Origin: Chelativorans sp. J32
GTDB lineage: Bacteria; Pseudomonadota; Alphaproteobacteria; Rhizobiales; Rhizobiaceae
Assembly: GCF_000518985.1 (NCBI RefSeq)
Contig: NZ_JAEQ01000012.1
Coordinates: 62,001 to 126,000 of the forward strand
DNA: 64,000 nucleotides
Direction of reading: 5' to 3'
A program made the translations under genes and the position numbers. The notes beneath the pieces were generated by a model. The model made no database searches, had not been told where the DNA came from, and worked only from the letters and a program-made list of their open reading frames with translations. The first letter of the stretch is position 1. Each line of letters begins with the position of its first letter. Below, one piece after another: positions 16,882-28,612 of this stretch.

Positions 16882-18543
16882 CTACCGAATTGCGAAATGC
16901 TCTTTGAGCCGCTGAATTTGTTGGCCGGATTTTCCATTGACGGCAGTCACCTCCATCCAGGCGTCGATATAGTGCTCGGGCGCGTAGACATGTCCGTGGC
17001 CCATCGGGGCGGTGGTTGCCAGCGCCATATCGACCAGAAGCTGAAGAAAGGTGACCACGGGATACCAGCGCAGTTCCGGCGAGACATCCGGGCCTCGGGG
17101 CTGGTTCATCCATTCCGGCCTACGGTATAGCGACTGGTACTCGAAGAACGTGACCGGGTCGCTCGCATATTGAAGATAGACGATGCGCATCGGCCCCCAT
17201 ACGGCACCGGGTATAGCAAGCTCGTTGAACTGGTTCGTGAAGCGGACATAGGAGCCGTCGCGGAAACGCGGCAGCCATTCGGGTGAGCCGGGATTGCGTT
17301 GCCGGGTTACATATTGCCACATTCGATTGGCAAAGGGCGGGCCGCTCCAGAGCGCGCCTTGATAGGGATCGCCCAAGATTTCGAACAGTTCGGTAGATGC
17401 CTCGGAGCCGAACGACCCGAGGCTCAATCCATGTAGATAAAGCCGGGGCCGGCGGTCTTTCGGGAGGTCTCGCCAACGTTCATACACGGCCGAGAATAGA
17501 GCGCGCGCATTCTCGGTGCCGTAGTCAGGTTCCACAAGAAGCGATAGCCAGCTGGTGAGATAGGAGTACTGTACGGCGACGCTGGCGACATCGCCATCAT
17601 GCAGATATTCGAGCGTATCGATAGCGGCCGGGTCGCTCCAGCCCGTCCCCGTGGGCGTAATGATCACGAGCACCGAGCGCTCGAAAGCGTTGGTTCGATT
17701 CAGCTCCCTTAGAGCGAGCTCGGCGCGCTCCTCAGCCGTTTCGGCCGCGTTGAGCCCTACATAGACCCGGATGGGCTCCATGGCGTCCACGCCCCAGAAG
17801 GAGCCGATCTCGGCTGCGGACGGGCCGGAGGCGACAAATTCGCGTCCAGCCCTGCCAAGATCCTCCCAATCGATGAGCGACGCGGCGCTCCCGGTTTTGC
17901 GGGCGTCCGCGGGGCGTTCGATTTCCGGTTCGATCAGTTCGTTATAGGCGCGGAAGGAAGCATCCGCCGCCCGGAGGGAAAAGCGGAACAGGATGCCTTC
18001 CGCGACTGCCCAGAACAGAGCGATCGCCACAACCACGCCCAGCACATTCGCCACGCGCCGGGGGATGAAACGGCGCAGCCGGAACGAGGTAAAGGTGAGG
18101 ATGAGCCGGAAGAGGCGCCCGAGAAAAAGCAGGACAATGAAAGTGGCTGCGGCGACGAGGCCTGTCCGGAGAGGATGTGCGCTGTCCAGCAGGTCCAGCC
18201 CCATGGGAACCCGGATGGAATTTTGCCATTCCGCCGCCTGCCAGAGAAATACGGATGCCACGAAGGCACAAAGGGCGGCCGAGACATATTTGATGGGGCG
18301 CAGGACGTGCTCTGGCGGGTCGGGAAATTCGAGATAGCGCGCCAGCCAACGGCCGAACAGGCCGATGCAATATCCGGCTGCAAAGCAGGCTCCCGAAAGG
18401 ATGCCCTGCGTCGTGAAGGTGCGCGGAAGAAGGGACGGTGTAAAAGAGGCAGCGAACAAAAGCGTGCCGACATAAAGGCCGGTCGCCGAAAGCGAGGTCC
18501 AGAATTTCACGATCCAGCGATGTGGCATGAGGCCGGCCAACAC
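16882..18543 (-). CDS. Membrane-anchored alpha/beta hydrolase (DUF2319-type)
   Basis: This is a two-part protein of 553 residues. The N-terminal ~190 residues hold four to five membrane helices (GLYVGTLLFAASFTPSLL, GLVAAATFIVLLFLGRLF, VVVAIALFWAVAEGILF). The C-terminal part is a cytoplasmic or periplasmic alpha/beta-hydrolase with the nucleophile elbow GLSLGSFGS and a likely catalytic His in TAPMGHGHVYAPEHYIDAW. The architecture matches the family with paired Abhydrolase_9_N and Abhydrolase_9 domains, whose physiological substrate is unknown; a lipid esterase or thioesterase role is the usual guess. GTG 18543 is supported by GAGGAGGGAC directly upstream. Confidence 0.87.
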   Translation of the reverse strand: MLAGLMPHRWIVKFWTSLSATGLYVGTLLFAASFTPSLLPRTFTTQGILSGACFAAGYCIGLFGRWLARYLEFPDPPEHVLRPIKYVSAALCAFVASVFLWQAAEWQNSIRVPMGLDLLDSAHPLRTGLVAAATFIVLLFLGRLFRLILTFTSFRLRRFIPRRVANVLGVVVAIALFWAVAEGILFRFSLRAADASFRAYNELIEPEIERPADARKTGSAASLIDWEDLGRAGREFVASGPSAAEIGSFWGVDAMEPIRVYVGLNAAETAEERAELALRELNRTNAFERSVLVIITPTGTGWSDPAAIDTLEYLHDGDVASVAVQYSYLTSWLSLLVEPDYGTENARALFSAVYERWRDLPKDRRPRLYLHGLSLGSFGSEASTELFEILGDPYQGALWSGPPFANRMWQYVTRQRNPGSPEWLPRFRDGSYVRFTNQFNELAIPGAVWGPMRIVYLQYASDPVTFFEYQSLYRRPEWMNQPRGPDVSPELRWYPVVTFLQLLVDMALATTAPMGHGHVYAPEHYIDAWMEVTAVNGKSGQQIQRLKEHFAIR

Positions 18544-18635
18544 GTCCCTCCTCGGTTCTATGCTGCCTCGACCACTCGGCGGCCGTCAACTCGGCCGTGC
18601 TGATGGTTCTGATCTAACTCGTTCCGATCAGTGAC

Positions 18636-19754
18636 CTAAGGCTGCTGCCCAAAATACTTGACCCTGAGCCGTTCGACTTCGCCGCTCTCCTGCAAGCCGA
18701 TGATTGCCACCGACGCGGGCTTGGCCAGCGCGCTGCCTGGCCGGAAAGCAAATCCATATTTGTCCGGGTGGAACGTGTTCCCCACGACATCGACAGGCAG
18801 GTTCGGATTGGTATGGGCGTAATATTCCAGCACCGGCTTGTCGCCGACGATGGCGGCAATCTCCCCGTTGAGCAGCGCTTCCGTAGCCTCTTCGATATGA
18901 TTGAACGGCATCGTGGTCACATAGGTGGCCTTCATATAGGCCTCCGCGATGCTTCCTGCCCGCACGCCTACGATCTTGCCTTGCAGGTCAGCCACGCTGT
19001 TGATCTGATTCGTGAGGTGAGATGCAGTCATCACGCTCGTTACGGAGGAGGTGACATAGGCAATGACCGCTATGCCGATGACCATCCAGATCGCCTGCCA
19101 GATTCGCCCAAGCCAGCCGAACAGGTTCTTCCTTGAGGTTTTGCCGGACGTCGCAATCGACATGACATGATAGAAGCTCTCCGCGAGCCCCTCCCTCCAG
19201 CGATTTGGGAAATCCGGATCGAAACGCCGATCGAAGATCGTCAGGGCTGCCGTGGCAAGCAGAATCACCAGAGCAAGCCATGCGTAATTCATGAGGTGGC
19301 CGGCATCGTCCAGATCGGAAATGATGTCGGCGAAGCTGGAGCCGGCCTGAGTGTGAACCATTACGCGCAGGCCCGCATCGAACCAGGGTTGTGTGAAGTC
19401 GACGATTTGTGCCCGGTCCTCCGTGATGGTGAGATTGGTCACCGCCACGTCTATGGTGCCGTCGGCCGTCGCTGCGACCAGATCCGCATAATTATCGAAT
19501 TCGCGGTAGCTCGAACTCACCCCGAGGCGGCTCGCCACCTGCTCCCACAGTTCGATGGCCATTCCGGAATAGGCGGCCCCCTGCGCAAAGACAAAAGGCG
19601 GACTCCTATAGACGCCTACGTCGAGCGAGCGGGAAGAAGCCTGATCCTCCTGAGCCAGCAGCGCCGTTGTGAGCGCAAGGCAGACTAGAAGTGTAGCAAC
19701 GGCGAGGTAAGTCAAACGGGCCTGAACGGCGAAAACGAAATTGAAAACAGTCAT
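18636..19754 (-). CDS. Prokaryotic ionotropic glutamate-receptor-like channel
   Basis: The 372 residues have GluR0-type architecture: signal or anchor helix (15-34), first half of a periplasmic amino-acid-binding domain (44-150), helix (157-174), re-entrant pore loop (188-205), helix (220-246), then the second half of the binding domain (251-368). Ligand residues are present: Arg in TITEDRAQIVDFTQPWF (about 114) and Asp in AIVGDKPV (about 305). The inner helix ends VTSSVTSVMTASH, reminiscent of the eukaryotic SYTANLAAF gate. The pore loop reads SIATSGKTS where potassium-selective GluR0 has TVGYG, so potassium selectivity is not expected. It acts in the inner membrane. A plain solute-binding protein is excluded by the internal helices. 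Confidence 0.83.
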   Translation of the reverse strand: MTVFNFVFAVQARLTYLAVATLLVCLALTTALLAQEDQASSRSLDVGVYRSPPFVFAQGAAYSGMAIELWEQVASRLGVSSSYREFDNYADLVAATADGTIDVAVTNLTITEDRAQIVDFTQPWFDAGLRVMVHTQAGSSFADIISDLDDAGHLMNYAWLALVILLATAALTIFDRRFDPDFPNRWREGLAESFYHVMSIATSGKTSRKNLFGWLGRIWQAIWMVIGIAVIAYVTSSVTSVMTASHLTNQINSVADLQGKIVGVRAGSIAEAYMKATYVTTMPFNHIEEATEALLNGEIAAIVGDKPVLEYYAHTNPNLPVDVVGNTFHPDKYGFAFRPGSALAKPASVAIIGLQESGEVERLRVKYFGQQP

Positions 19755-19957
19755 CTACAACCCAGCATCTCACTGGCTGTGTACGGTCCCAAAGAAACAT
19801 TACAATAATATTGCCAAGATTTCTTTTCGCGCCGGAAAGGTCGGCCGGGAAATTATGGAAAATGAACAGGGGGAGGGGAGGCAGGCTGAAGCCGCGACTG
19901 CACGGACGGACCCGGATTGTCCGGATCCTAGAAAAGTTCTTCTATGCCATTGAAAAA

Positions 19958-20034
19958 TGGCGCGAGTGACGGGGCTCGAACCCGCGACCTCCGGCGTGAC
20001 AGGCCGGCACTCTAACCAACTGAGCTACACCCGC
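19958..20034 (-). tRNA. tRNA-Asp (anticodon GTC)
   Basis: A 77-base cloverleaf with encoded CCA. The acceptor stem GCGGGTG pairs with CACTCGC, the discriminator base is G, the anticodon loop is CTGTCAC with GTC, and the T-arm is GGTTCGAGCC. A CTTGAC-N17-CTAAGT promoter lies 37 bases upstream on the same strand. Confidence 0.97.
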
Positions 20035-20070
20035 GCTTGCGACACGGCTTGAACGCGTGTCGTGGCGGTC

Positions 20071-20099
20071 ACTTAGGCGGTTCGCGGTGGCGTGTCAAG
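20071..20099 (-). promoter_or_regulatory. Sigma-70-type promoter of tRNA-Asp
   Basis: Minus-strand CTTGAC (20099-20094), 17-base spacer, CTAAGT (20076-20071), matching the rhizobial CTTGAC-N17-CTATAT consensus. It shares CGAACCGCCTAA with the divergent tRNA-Val promoter. Confidence 0.65.
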
Positions 20100-20168
20100 C
20101 GGTGTGAAACATTTGTCGAAGGAATTCACGACGAAGATTTCTTCTAGGGGAACCACTGGCGATTTTCC

Positions 20169-20197
20169 CTTGCGATTATCAGCCGAACCGCCTAAAC
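20169..20197 (+). promoter_or_regulatory. Sigma-70-type promoter of tRNA-Val
   Basis: CTTGCG (20169-20174), 17-base spacer, CTAAAC (20192-20197); the tRNA begins 38 bases downstream. The 12 bases CGAACCGCCTAA (20184-20195) are inverted at 20073-20084 in the tRNA-Asp promoter. Confidence 0.6.
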
Positions 20198-20234
20198 GGA
20201 CGGGCTTGAAACCGGCTGAGGCCGGTTGGACGGC

Positions 20235-20310
<76 letters not shown>

Positions 20311-20340
20311 CTCTCCATGTCATAGCAGCCCCGGCGCGTC

Positions 20341-20541
20341 TTAGGCGGAGCCGCCCTTTCGTGCCGGATTGTGCGAATGATGGCTGTCTTTTTCTCCTCC
20401 TCCGCCGGATACTCGGCTTTGACTGCGCCGGTCGTCGTCTGCCGGTGGCTTTTCGACCTCGAGCGGATCTTTCGCGTTTTCGTGGGCGGCGCCGGGACCG
20501 CCCTGGCGGATGCTTTTCGGCGTTTTCTTGGAAGTGGACAT
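20341..20541 (-). CDS. Small hydrophilic disordered protein
   Basis: I do not recognise this 66-residue protein. It is dominated by Lys, Arg, Asp, Glu, Gly and Ser with no hydrophobic core (for example EVEKPPADDDRRSQSRVSGG), so likely disordered. ATG 20541 is preceded by GATGAGGTGAGC; the GTG two codons upstream is too close to that site. It starts just after the stop of the next leftward-reading small gene (20552), so the pair is probably one transcript driven by the EcfG-like promoter at 20764-20789. Confidence 0.55.
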   Translation of the reverse strand: MSTSKKTPKSIRQGGPGAAHENAKDPLEVEKPPADDDRRSQSRVSGGGGEKDSHHSHNPARKGGSA

Positions 20542-20551
20542 GCTCACCTCA

Positions 20552-20737
20552 TCAGCGATCCTGCTGATAGCCTTGATGCGTGGTGTTCACCTTTGAATTG
20601 CCCTGCTGCGCCTGGCGATCGGGATCGGGCGCGCCATGCGTTCCGTGCTTGCTGTCATCGGGCTGCGCCTTCTTCGCGTCACCCGTGCCCTTGTTGCTTC
20701 GGTTTGCCGGCGGAACCGGCGGCATCTTGCTGGACAT
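20552..20737 (-). CDS. Small hydrophilic disordered protein
   Basis: This 61-residue protein is rich in Gln, Asn, Lys, Asp and Pro (MSSKMPPVPPANRSNKGTGD at the start), with no domain I recognise. ATG 20737 is chosen because GGGAGCAAAGTC precedes it; the longer in-frame extension to 21307 is an antisense artefact over the SH3 gene. A near-consensus EcfG promoter and a short leader hairpin (GGTTGC, CTTAC, GCAACC at 20751-20767) lie upstream. Composition resembles small stress proteins induced in desiccation or osmotic stress (inference). Confidence 0.6.
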   Translation of the reverse strand: MSSKMPPVPPANRSNKGTGDAKKAQPDDSKHGTHGAPDPDRQAQQGNSKVNTTHQGYQQDR

Positions 20738-20763
20738 GACTTTGCTCCCTGGTTGCCTTACGC

Positions 20764-20789
20764 AACCGGGAGCCCGTTCACATTGTTCC
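20764..20789 (-). promoter_or_regulatory. EcfG-like promoter of the small-protein pair
   Basis: Minus-strand GGAAC (20789-20785), 17 bases, GGTT (20767-20764): one mismatch from CGTT. The first ATG follows 27 bases after. Confidence 0.5.
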
Positions 20790-20814
20790 GATTCGATCCG
20801 GCAGATGCTTGCCG

Positions 20815-21315
20815 TCACTCGCCGCTGAGGTTGCGCCGCTCCACCCAGCCTTGCCAGCCATCCACGCGAATCTTCTGCCACCCGCCGACCGCATAGGGCA
20901 GGAAGGCGATTTCGCATTGGCGGCGATCGAGCCGGGTCAGCACACGCGATTGGGGTGAAGGATAGGCCCGCAGGACGAGGGAACCGCGCGGGGGAATGCC
21001 TGTCGCGCAGTACATGGCCGGTGAAACCATTGCGATATAGTGCCGGTGCACCCAGCCTGTATTGTGCCCATCTTCCACCGGACACCAGTTTCCGCGGCAC
21101 TCGTCCTGGACGAAGATCCCACAGGTTCCGTAACGAAGGCGGCTTCTCACACGCGCCCGCGAATTGGGCTGCTCGCGCATATTCAACACGTCGTCGCTGC
21201 GTACATTGACGACGCAATGCTCGGCCCCTTCCGCAATCGGCTCTGCTTCCGCTCCCGTCACGGCAGCAAAGATGAGGCCGAGAAGCGCCGCGCCCCTGAC
21301 AAACCACTGATTCAT
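20815..21315 (-). CDS. Exported protein with two bacterial SH3-like domains
   Basis: This is a 166-residue secreted protein. Residues 1-26 are a signal peptide (VRGAALLGLIFAAVTGAEA). Two SH3b-like units follow: VLNMREQPNSRARVRSRLRY with GNWCPV and TGWVHRHYIA, then LVLRAYPSPQSRVL with WQKIRVDGWQGWVERRNL. Four cysteines (ending at the second unit) could form disulphides in the periplasm. SH3b domains often bind peptidoglycan or cell-wall peptides; the exact role here is unknown. ATG 21315 has GAGAGGGCGAC upstream. A 17-base palindrome at 21363 lies in its promoter region. Confidence 0.8.
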   Translation of the reverse strand: MNQWFVRGAALLGLIFAAVTGAEAEPIAEGAEHCVVNVRSDDVLNMREQPNSRARVRSRLRYGTCGIFVQDECRGNWCPVEDGHNTGWVHRHYIAMVSPAMYCATGIPPRGSLVLRAYPSPQSRVLTRLDRRQCEIAFLPYAVGGWQKIRVDGWQGWVERRNLSGE

Positions 21316-21362
21316 GTCGCCCTCTCGTCTTCTTTCAGGTGCGTTGACCAGCGAATCGGCCC

Positions 21363-21379
21363 GAAACCGAATCGGTTTC
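21363..21379. promoter_or_regulatory. Perfect 17-base palindrome, candidate operator
   Basis: GAAACCGA-A-TCGGTTTC lies 48 bases upstream of the SH3-like gene start. Its symmetry fits a dimeric repressor site; the regulator is unknown. Confidence 0.45.
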
Positions 21380-21455
21380 ATAAGGTCCGACGTCCAGAAT
21401 CAACAACTTGCGGCTGGCTTTGTACCGCAAGCACCTGAACCGGGGATGTACAGAA

Positions 21456-21472
21456 CGGGCGGTAACCGCCCG
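21456..21472 (-). other. Hairpin downstream of the SDR gene
   Basis: CGGGCGG, loop TAA, CCGCCCG directly after the SDR stop on the minus strand. Only a weak T-run follows; it is possibly an inefficient terminator. Confidence 0.45.
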
Positions 21473-21474
21473 CT

Positions 21475-22218
21475 TCACCGGCCGCCGGACACATCGATGA
21501 AGGAGCCGGTCACATAGGAGGAGGCGTCGCTGAGCAGCCATATGATGGCTTCGGCGACTTCTTCCGCCTGGCCGGGGCGGCCGAGGGGGGAGGTGACGCC
21601 CAGTCGCTTCGCCCTGTCTGGCTGGCCGCCACTGGCGTGGATTTCCGTCTCGATCAGGCCCGGCCGGACCGCGTTCACCCGCACGCCTTCGGAACCCATT
21701 TCCTTGGCAAGGCCGACGGTAAGACTGTCGACGGCTCCCTTGGATCCGGCGTAATCGACATATTCGAAAGGTGAACCCAGTCGGGCTGCCATGGATGAAA
21801 CGATAACGATCGATCCACCCGCGCCGCCCCGGCTCCTCGCCAGGCGGCGGGCTGCTTCCCGCGCGCAGAGATAGGCGCCGATCGTATTGACTTCGAAGAT
21901 GCGCCGGATCCGGTCGGTTTCGATTTCGACAAGCGGCCGGGAGGGGCCGACAATTCCGGCGTTGATCACGACGCCCGATAGAGGTCCCAGTTCACCGTCC
22001 GCGGCCTCATACATGGCTACGACGTCCTCCTCGGAAGAAACGTCCCCCTTTAGGGCCAGAGCTCTTCCGCCGCCGGCCTCGATCTCCTTAACTACGGCCT
22101 GGGCTGCTGCGGCGTTTCCGACATAATTGATGGCGACTGCCCAGCCTCTTTGTGCCGCGAGCAGAGCGGTCGCGCGCCCTATGCCGCGGCTCCCGCCAGT
22201 GATCAGAATCGAACGCAT
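21475..22218 (-). CDS. Short-chain dehydrogenase/reductase
   Basis: This is a classical SDR of 247 residues. The NAD(P)-binding motif ITGGSRGIGRATALLAA, the NAG motif (VVINAGIVG), and the catalytic Ser (SIVIVSSMAA), Tyr and Lys (YVDYAGSKGAV) are all present. The C-terminal YVTGSFIDVSGGR is typical of the FabG or glucose/YgfF-like branch. The substrate cannot be told. The ribosome binding site is unusually strong (GGAGGAGAGGAGGAGC). The gene is divergent from the GAF/HisKA_2 kinase. Confidence 0.93.
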   Translation of the reverse strand: MRSILITGGSRGIGRATALLAAQRGWAVAINYVGNAAAAQAVVKEIEAGGGRALALKGDVSSEEDVVAMYEAADGELGPLSGVVINAGIVGPSRPLVEIETDRIRRIFEVNTIGAYLCAREAARRLARSRGGAGGSIVIVSSMAARLGSPFEYVDYAGSKGAVDSLTVGLAKEMGSEGVRVNAVRPGLIETEIHASGGQPDRAKRLGVTSPLGRPGQAEEVAEAIIWLLSDASSYVTGSFIDVSGGR

Positions 22219-22385
22219 TGGACTTGCTCCTCCTCTCCTCCAATCCGGTCAGCATGCATGCAAAGCAGCACTGCCACAATGTGTGACGTTGCATCGCTGC
22301 CATGCGTTTGAGGCGCTCGAGAGATATCGGGAGGGAACGCCGCGCCGGGCTTGCGAATTAGATCGCATTGGAGGAGGGCCAGCCC

Positions 22386-23600
22386 TTGGCATCCGGACTC
22401 GAAGAAATCGGCGAAGCCACCCCTGAAAAGGGCGCCCCCGCGGAAGAGCTGGAGTATCGGCTTCGTCAACAGCAGCTTGCCGCCGAATTCGCGCTCTTTG
22501 CACTCAAGAACCGTGACATACAGGCCTTGCTTCAGGAGACGGCAAGGGTGTGTGCCCTTGGGTTGCGGAGCAGGTTCAGCAAGGTGGTCGAATACCTGCC
22601 GGAAGAGCAGAAGTTTCTGGTGCGGGCGGGCGTGGGATGGAAACCCGGCATTGTCGGGAGAGCAAAGACAGGTGCGGACAAGAAGAGCCCTGCCGGCTAT
22701 GCCTTCTGGACCGGAGCGTCGGTGATTTCCAATCACCTTGGCGGCGAGAGCCGGTTTCGCACACCCCACATACTCGCCGAACATGGCGTCAAGCGCGCGA
22801 TCAACTCCGTGATCCGCCGCGGCGAAGAACGTTTTGGCGTGCTTGAAGTCGACAGTCCGGTAGAGGGCCGTTTCACCGATGCCGACCTGGTCTTCGTGAC
22901 GGGCCTAGCAAATCTGCTCGGCGTGGCGTTGGAGCGGCAGCAGATCGAAGAGGTCCTCAAGACGAAGGAGGCTCTTCTACAAAAGGCAGTTGCCCACCAG
23001 AAGATGCTGGCAGACGAGGTCAGCCACAGGGTGAAGAACGGCCTCGCAATGGTGGCGGGATTGCTGAGGATGCAGGCCCGCGCCCTTTCTGATCCCGAAC
23101 TACGGCAGGCGCTCGCCGACGCCCAGTTGCGCGTGCAGGCGATTGCAAGAATCCATGAACTGCTCGGCAATAGCGAAGTCCTCAGCGCAGTGAACCTGCC
23201 GGAATTCCTGGAGGATCTCTGCAGCCTGCTGAAAACATCCGCGCCGGAGCACGAGTTCGTCGTCGACGTCGTGCCGGCGATGATTGCCACTTCGCAAGCG
23301 GTCTCGCTGGGGCTTTTGGTGAACGAATTGGTCACCAACGCGCTGAAATACGCCTATCCTGACAGCTCAGGTCCCGTCTTCGTGAGCGTGACCCGGGAAG
23401 GAGATCTGCTCCGTTTTGAAATTGCCGATCACGGCGTCGGGCTGTCGGACACGTTGGCGCCCGCCCACGGACAGGGACTGGGAAAGAAGGTCATTGCGAG
23501 CTTGAGCGCACATCTCGGTGGTGAAGCCGAGTGGCAGGACGCAAATCCCGGGACGCGATTTGTGCTCAGGTTTTGTCCTGAGCCGCCGGGACCGGCATGA
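22386..23600 (+). CDS. GAF-domain sensor histidine kinase, HisKA_2 type
   Basis: This is a soluble kinase of 404 residues: a coiled start, a GAF domain (about 35-185; ARVCALGLRSRFSKVVEYLP to GRFTDADLVFVTGLANLLGV), the HisKA_2 box DEVSHRVKNGLAMVAGLLRM with the phospho-His, and an HATPase with NELVTNALKYAYP and the G-box IADHGVGL. TTG 22386 is the best start because GAGGAGGG at 22371-22378 is spaced 7 bases from it. HisKA_2/HWE kinases often feed the PhyR-EcfG general stress response in alphaproteobacteria, which would fit the EcfG promoters nearby, but no PhyR or EcfG gene is in the window. The GAF ligand is unknown. Confidence 0.9.
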   Translation: MASGLEEIGEATPEKGAPAEELEYRLRQQQLAAEFALFALKNRDIQALLQETARVCALGLRSRFSKVVEYLPEEQKFLVRAGVGWKPGIVGRAKTGADKKSPAGYAFWTGASVISNHLGGESRFRTPHILAEHGVKRAINSVIRRGEERFGVLEVDSPVEGRFTDADLVFVTGLANLLGVALERQQIEEVLKTKEALLQKAVAHQKMLADEVSHRVKNGLAMVAGLLRMQARALSDPELRQALADAQLRVQAIARIHELLGNSEVLSAVNLPEFLEDLCSLLKTSAPEHEFVVDVVPAMIATSQAVSLGLLVNELVTNALKYAYPDSSGPVFVSVTREGDLLRFEIADHGVGLSDTLAPAHGQGLGKKVIASLSAHLGGEAEWQDANPGTRFVLRFCPEPPGPA

Positions 23601-23603
23601 GGA

Positions 23604-23640
23604 CAAGGGTTGGAACCAGGTAGCCCGTTTCCAACCCTTG
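23604..23640. terminator. Long inverted repeat between convergent genes
   Basis: CAAGGGTTGGAA, 13-base loop, TTCCAACCCTTG: a perfect 12-base stem 3 bases after the kinase stop and 9 bases before the stop of the leftward DUF1236 gene. It lacks a T-run, so a bidirectional terminator or mRNA end-protector is likely. Confidence 0.6.
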
Positions 23641-23649
23641 ATGATCTGC

Positions 23650-23964
23650 TTAGTCGCTGATGATATGAACCACTTTCCGCGTACCCGGGTCGACCAGCAC
23701 AGTGCGGCCATCGACGACGACATATTGATATTTGACGTCGAGATTCGGCGCTTCGAGCGGATGCAGTTCTACCGTCTCGGGCAGTGTCGCACCGACTTCG
23801 ATCGTGACGTCTGCTGGCGGCTGGATCGGCTGCACCTGATGCTGGACCACATATTCGCGGATGACCGTCTCCTGTTCCGGAGAAACGACGACGGTGGTCT
23901 GCGCATAAGCAGCGCCCGACAGGAGCAGAAGAGCGGTCAGGGTCGCGGGGAATCTGGCTTTCAT
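23650..23964 (-). CDS. Exported DUF1236 protein (short paralogue)
   Basis: This is a 104-residue secreted protein with signal peptide MKARFPATLTALLLLSGAAY and a compact DUF1236 domain ending LPETVELHPLEAPNL, VDGRTVLVDPGTRKVVHII. It lacks the acidic linker found in the paralogue at 15561. ATG 23964 has GGAGGATACA directly upstream; the longer frame upstream has no ribosome binding site. The function of the family is unknown. It converges with the HisKA_2 kinase gene. Confidence 0.88.
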   Translation of the reverse strand: MKARFPATLTALLLLSGAAYAQTTVVVSPEQETVIREYVVQHQVQPIQPPADVTIEVGATLPETVELHPLEAPNLDVKYQYVVVDGRTVLVDPGTRKVVHIISD

Positions 23965-24136
23965 TGTATCCTCCAAATGAGTTCGGATGCCGGAGAAATT
24001 CACGAGCGGCCAACTCGTTCCCCCGCGCGTTGCAATAGGCTTGTACACAGCGCGCTTTCCCTCGTCCTTGCAGCTGCGGGCAAGGAGGGGCTAGATGGAC
24101 GGATTGGCCACACGAGTCTGATGGGAACGACGGAAC

Positions 24137-27655
<3,519 letters not shown>

Positions 27656-27831
27656 ATCGGGCGTGACCAAACCTCATATCGTGCTTCACAGCGTCTTATG
27701 TTTGCCTTCCGCCATTATTTATGCGCCGATGTCGGGGGAGGGTGCTTCAGGACGTCCTAGCGGCATAGGTGGAAATGCCTGTGCTATCCGCCGGAAATCG
27801 CAGATGGTGATCCCAATCAGAGAGGCCAGAC

Positions 27832-28254
27832 ATGCCCAAAATGATCTTTGTGAATCTACCGGTGAAGGATCTCGATGCCTCGATCCGCTTTTACGAGGCG
27901 ATCGGTTGCGTCAAGAACGAACAGTTCAGCGGAGACGATGCGGCCTCGATGGTTTGGTCAGACACGATCGTCTTCCAATTGCTGACACATGAATATTTCG
28001 CGACCTTCACGCCGCGGCCGATTGCCAATGCGGGTGAGGCCATAGGCATGCTGATCGCGCTCTCGCGTGATAGCCGCGAAGAGGTGGATGCCATCACCGA
28101 GGCCGCGGCCGCCGCCGGCGGCAGGGCCGATATCCGCGCGCCGCAGGACATGGGGTTCATGTATGTCCGCACCTTTGAGGACCCGGATGGTCACGTCTTC
28201 GAACCCGCCTGGATGGACATGTCGGCCGCAGCGCCGGACAATGTCCAGGCCTGA
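27832..28254 (+). CDS. VOC-family (glyoxalase-like) protein
   Basis: This is a 140-residue vicinal-oxygen-chelate fold protein with two beta-alpha-beta-beta-beta units: FVNLPVKDLDASIRFYEAIG at the start and TFEDPDGHVFEPAWMDM at the end, the latter with a metal-ligand-type Glu. Families with this fold include glyoxalase I, extradiol dioxygenases and resistance proteins, and the substrate cannot be assigned. GAGAGGCCAGAC precedes the ATG. It stands alone after dnaE; the 177 bases between them hold nothing I recognise. Confidence 0.85.
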   Translation: MPKMIFVNLPVKDLDASIRFYEAIGCVKNEQFSGDDAASMVWSDTIVFQLLTHEYFATFTPRPIANAGEAIGMLIALSRDSREEVDAITEAAAAAGGRADIRAPQDMGFMYVRTFEDPDGHVFEPAWMDMSAAAPDNVQA

Positions 28255-28353
28255 CATTCCTGCTGCTGGGGTACCCTGTCGCCTCAAGAGTGTCTTATCG
28301 GGAAGGCAGGCTCCCTTGGCAGGCACGAGCAGACCATCGGTTCGCGCCGATGG

Positions 28354-28560
28354 TCAGCGATGCGCGCCTTTCTTGGCGTAGGGCAGCGCGAACATATAAA
28401 GGCCGGTGAACAGGAGCAGGAAGAGCGGCGGCAGCGGCGAATAGACCACCCAGGCTGGCGGCTCACCCAATGCCATTGTTGCGAAATTGGCAATGACCGT
28501 CACCGTAAAAATGATCGACAGCCAACGATGAACCTGCCGGATCTGCTTGTTCCAGTTCAA
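28354..28560 (-). CDS. Small two-helix membrane protein
   Basis: I do not recognise this 68-residue protein. Two membrane helices (LSIIFTVTVIANFATMAL and LPPLFLLLFTGLYMFAL) flank a short loop with PPAWVVY; both ends are positively charged. It starts at TTG 28560 with an excellent ribosome binding site (AAAGGAGGCATCA). It reads away from the VOC gene at 28613 with 52 bases between, so it may be the last cistron of the ArsR-AHSA1-VOC operon. Confidence 0.7.
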   Translation of the reverse strand: MNWNKQIRQVHRWLSIIFTVTVIANFATMALGEPPAWVVYSPLPPLFLLLFTGLYMFALPYAKKGAHR

Positions 28561-28612
28561 TGATGCCTCCTTTGAAGACGAGCCGGAGCGGTATGGATGC
28601 CGAAAGCCTTTG

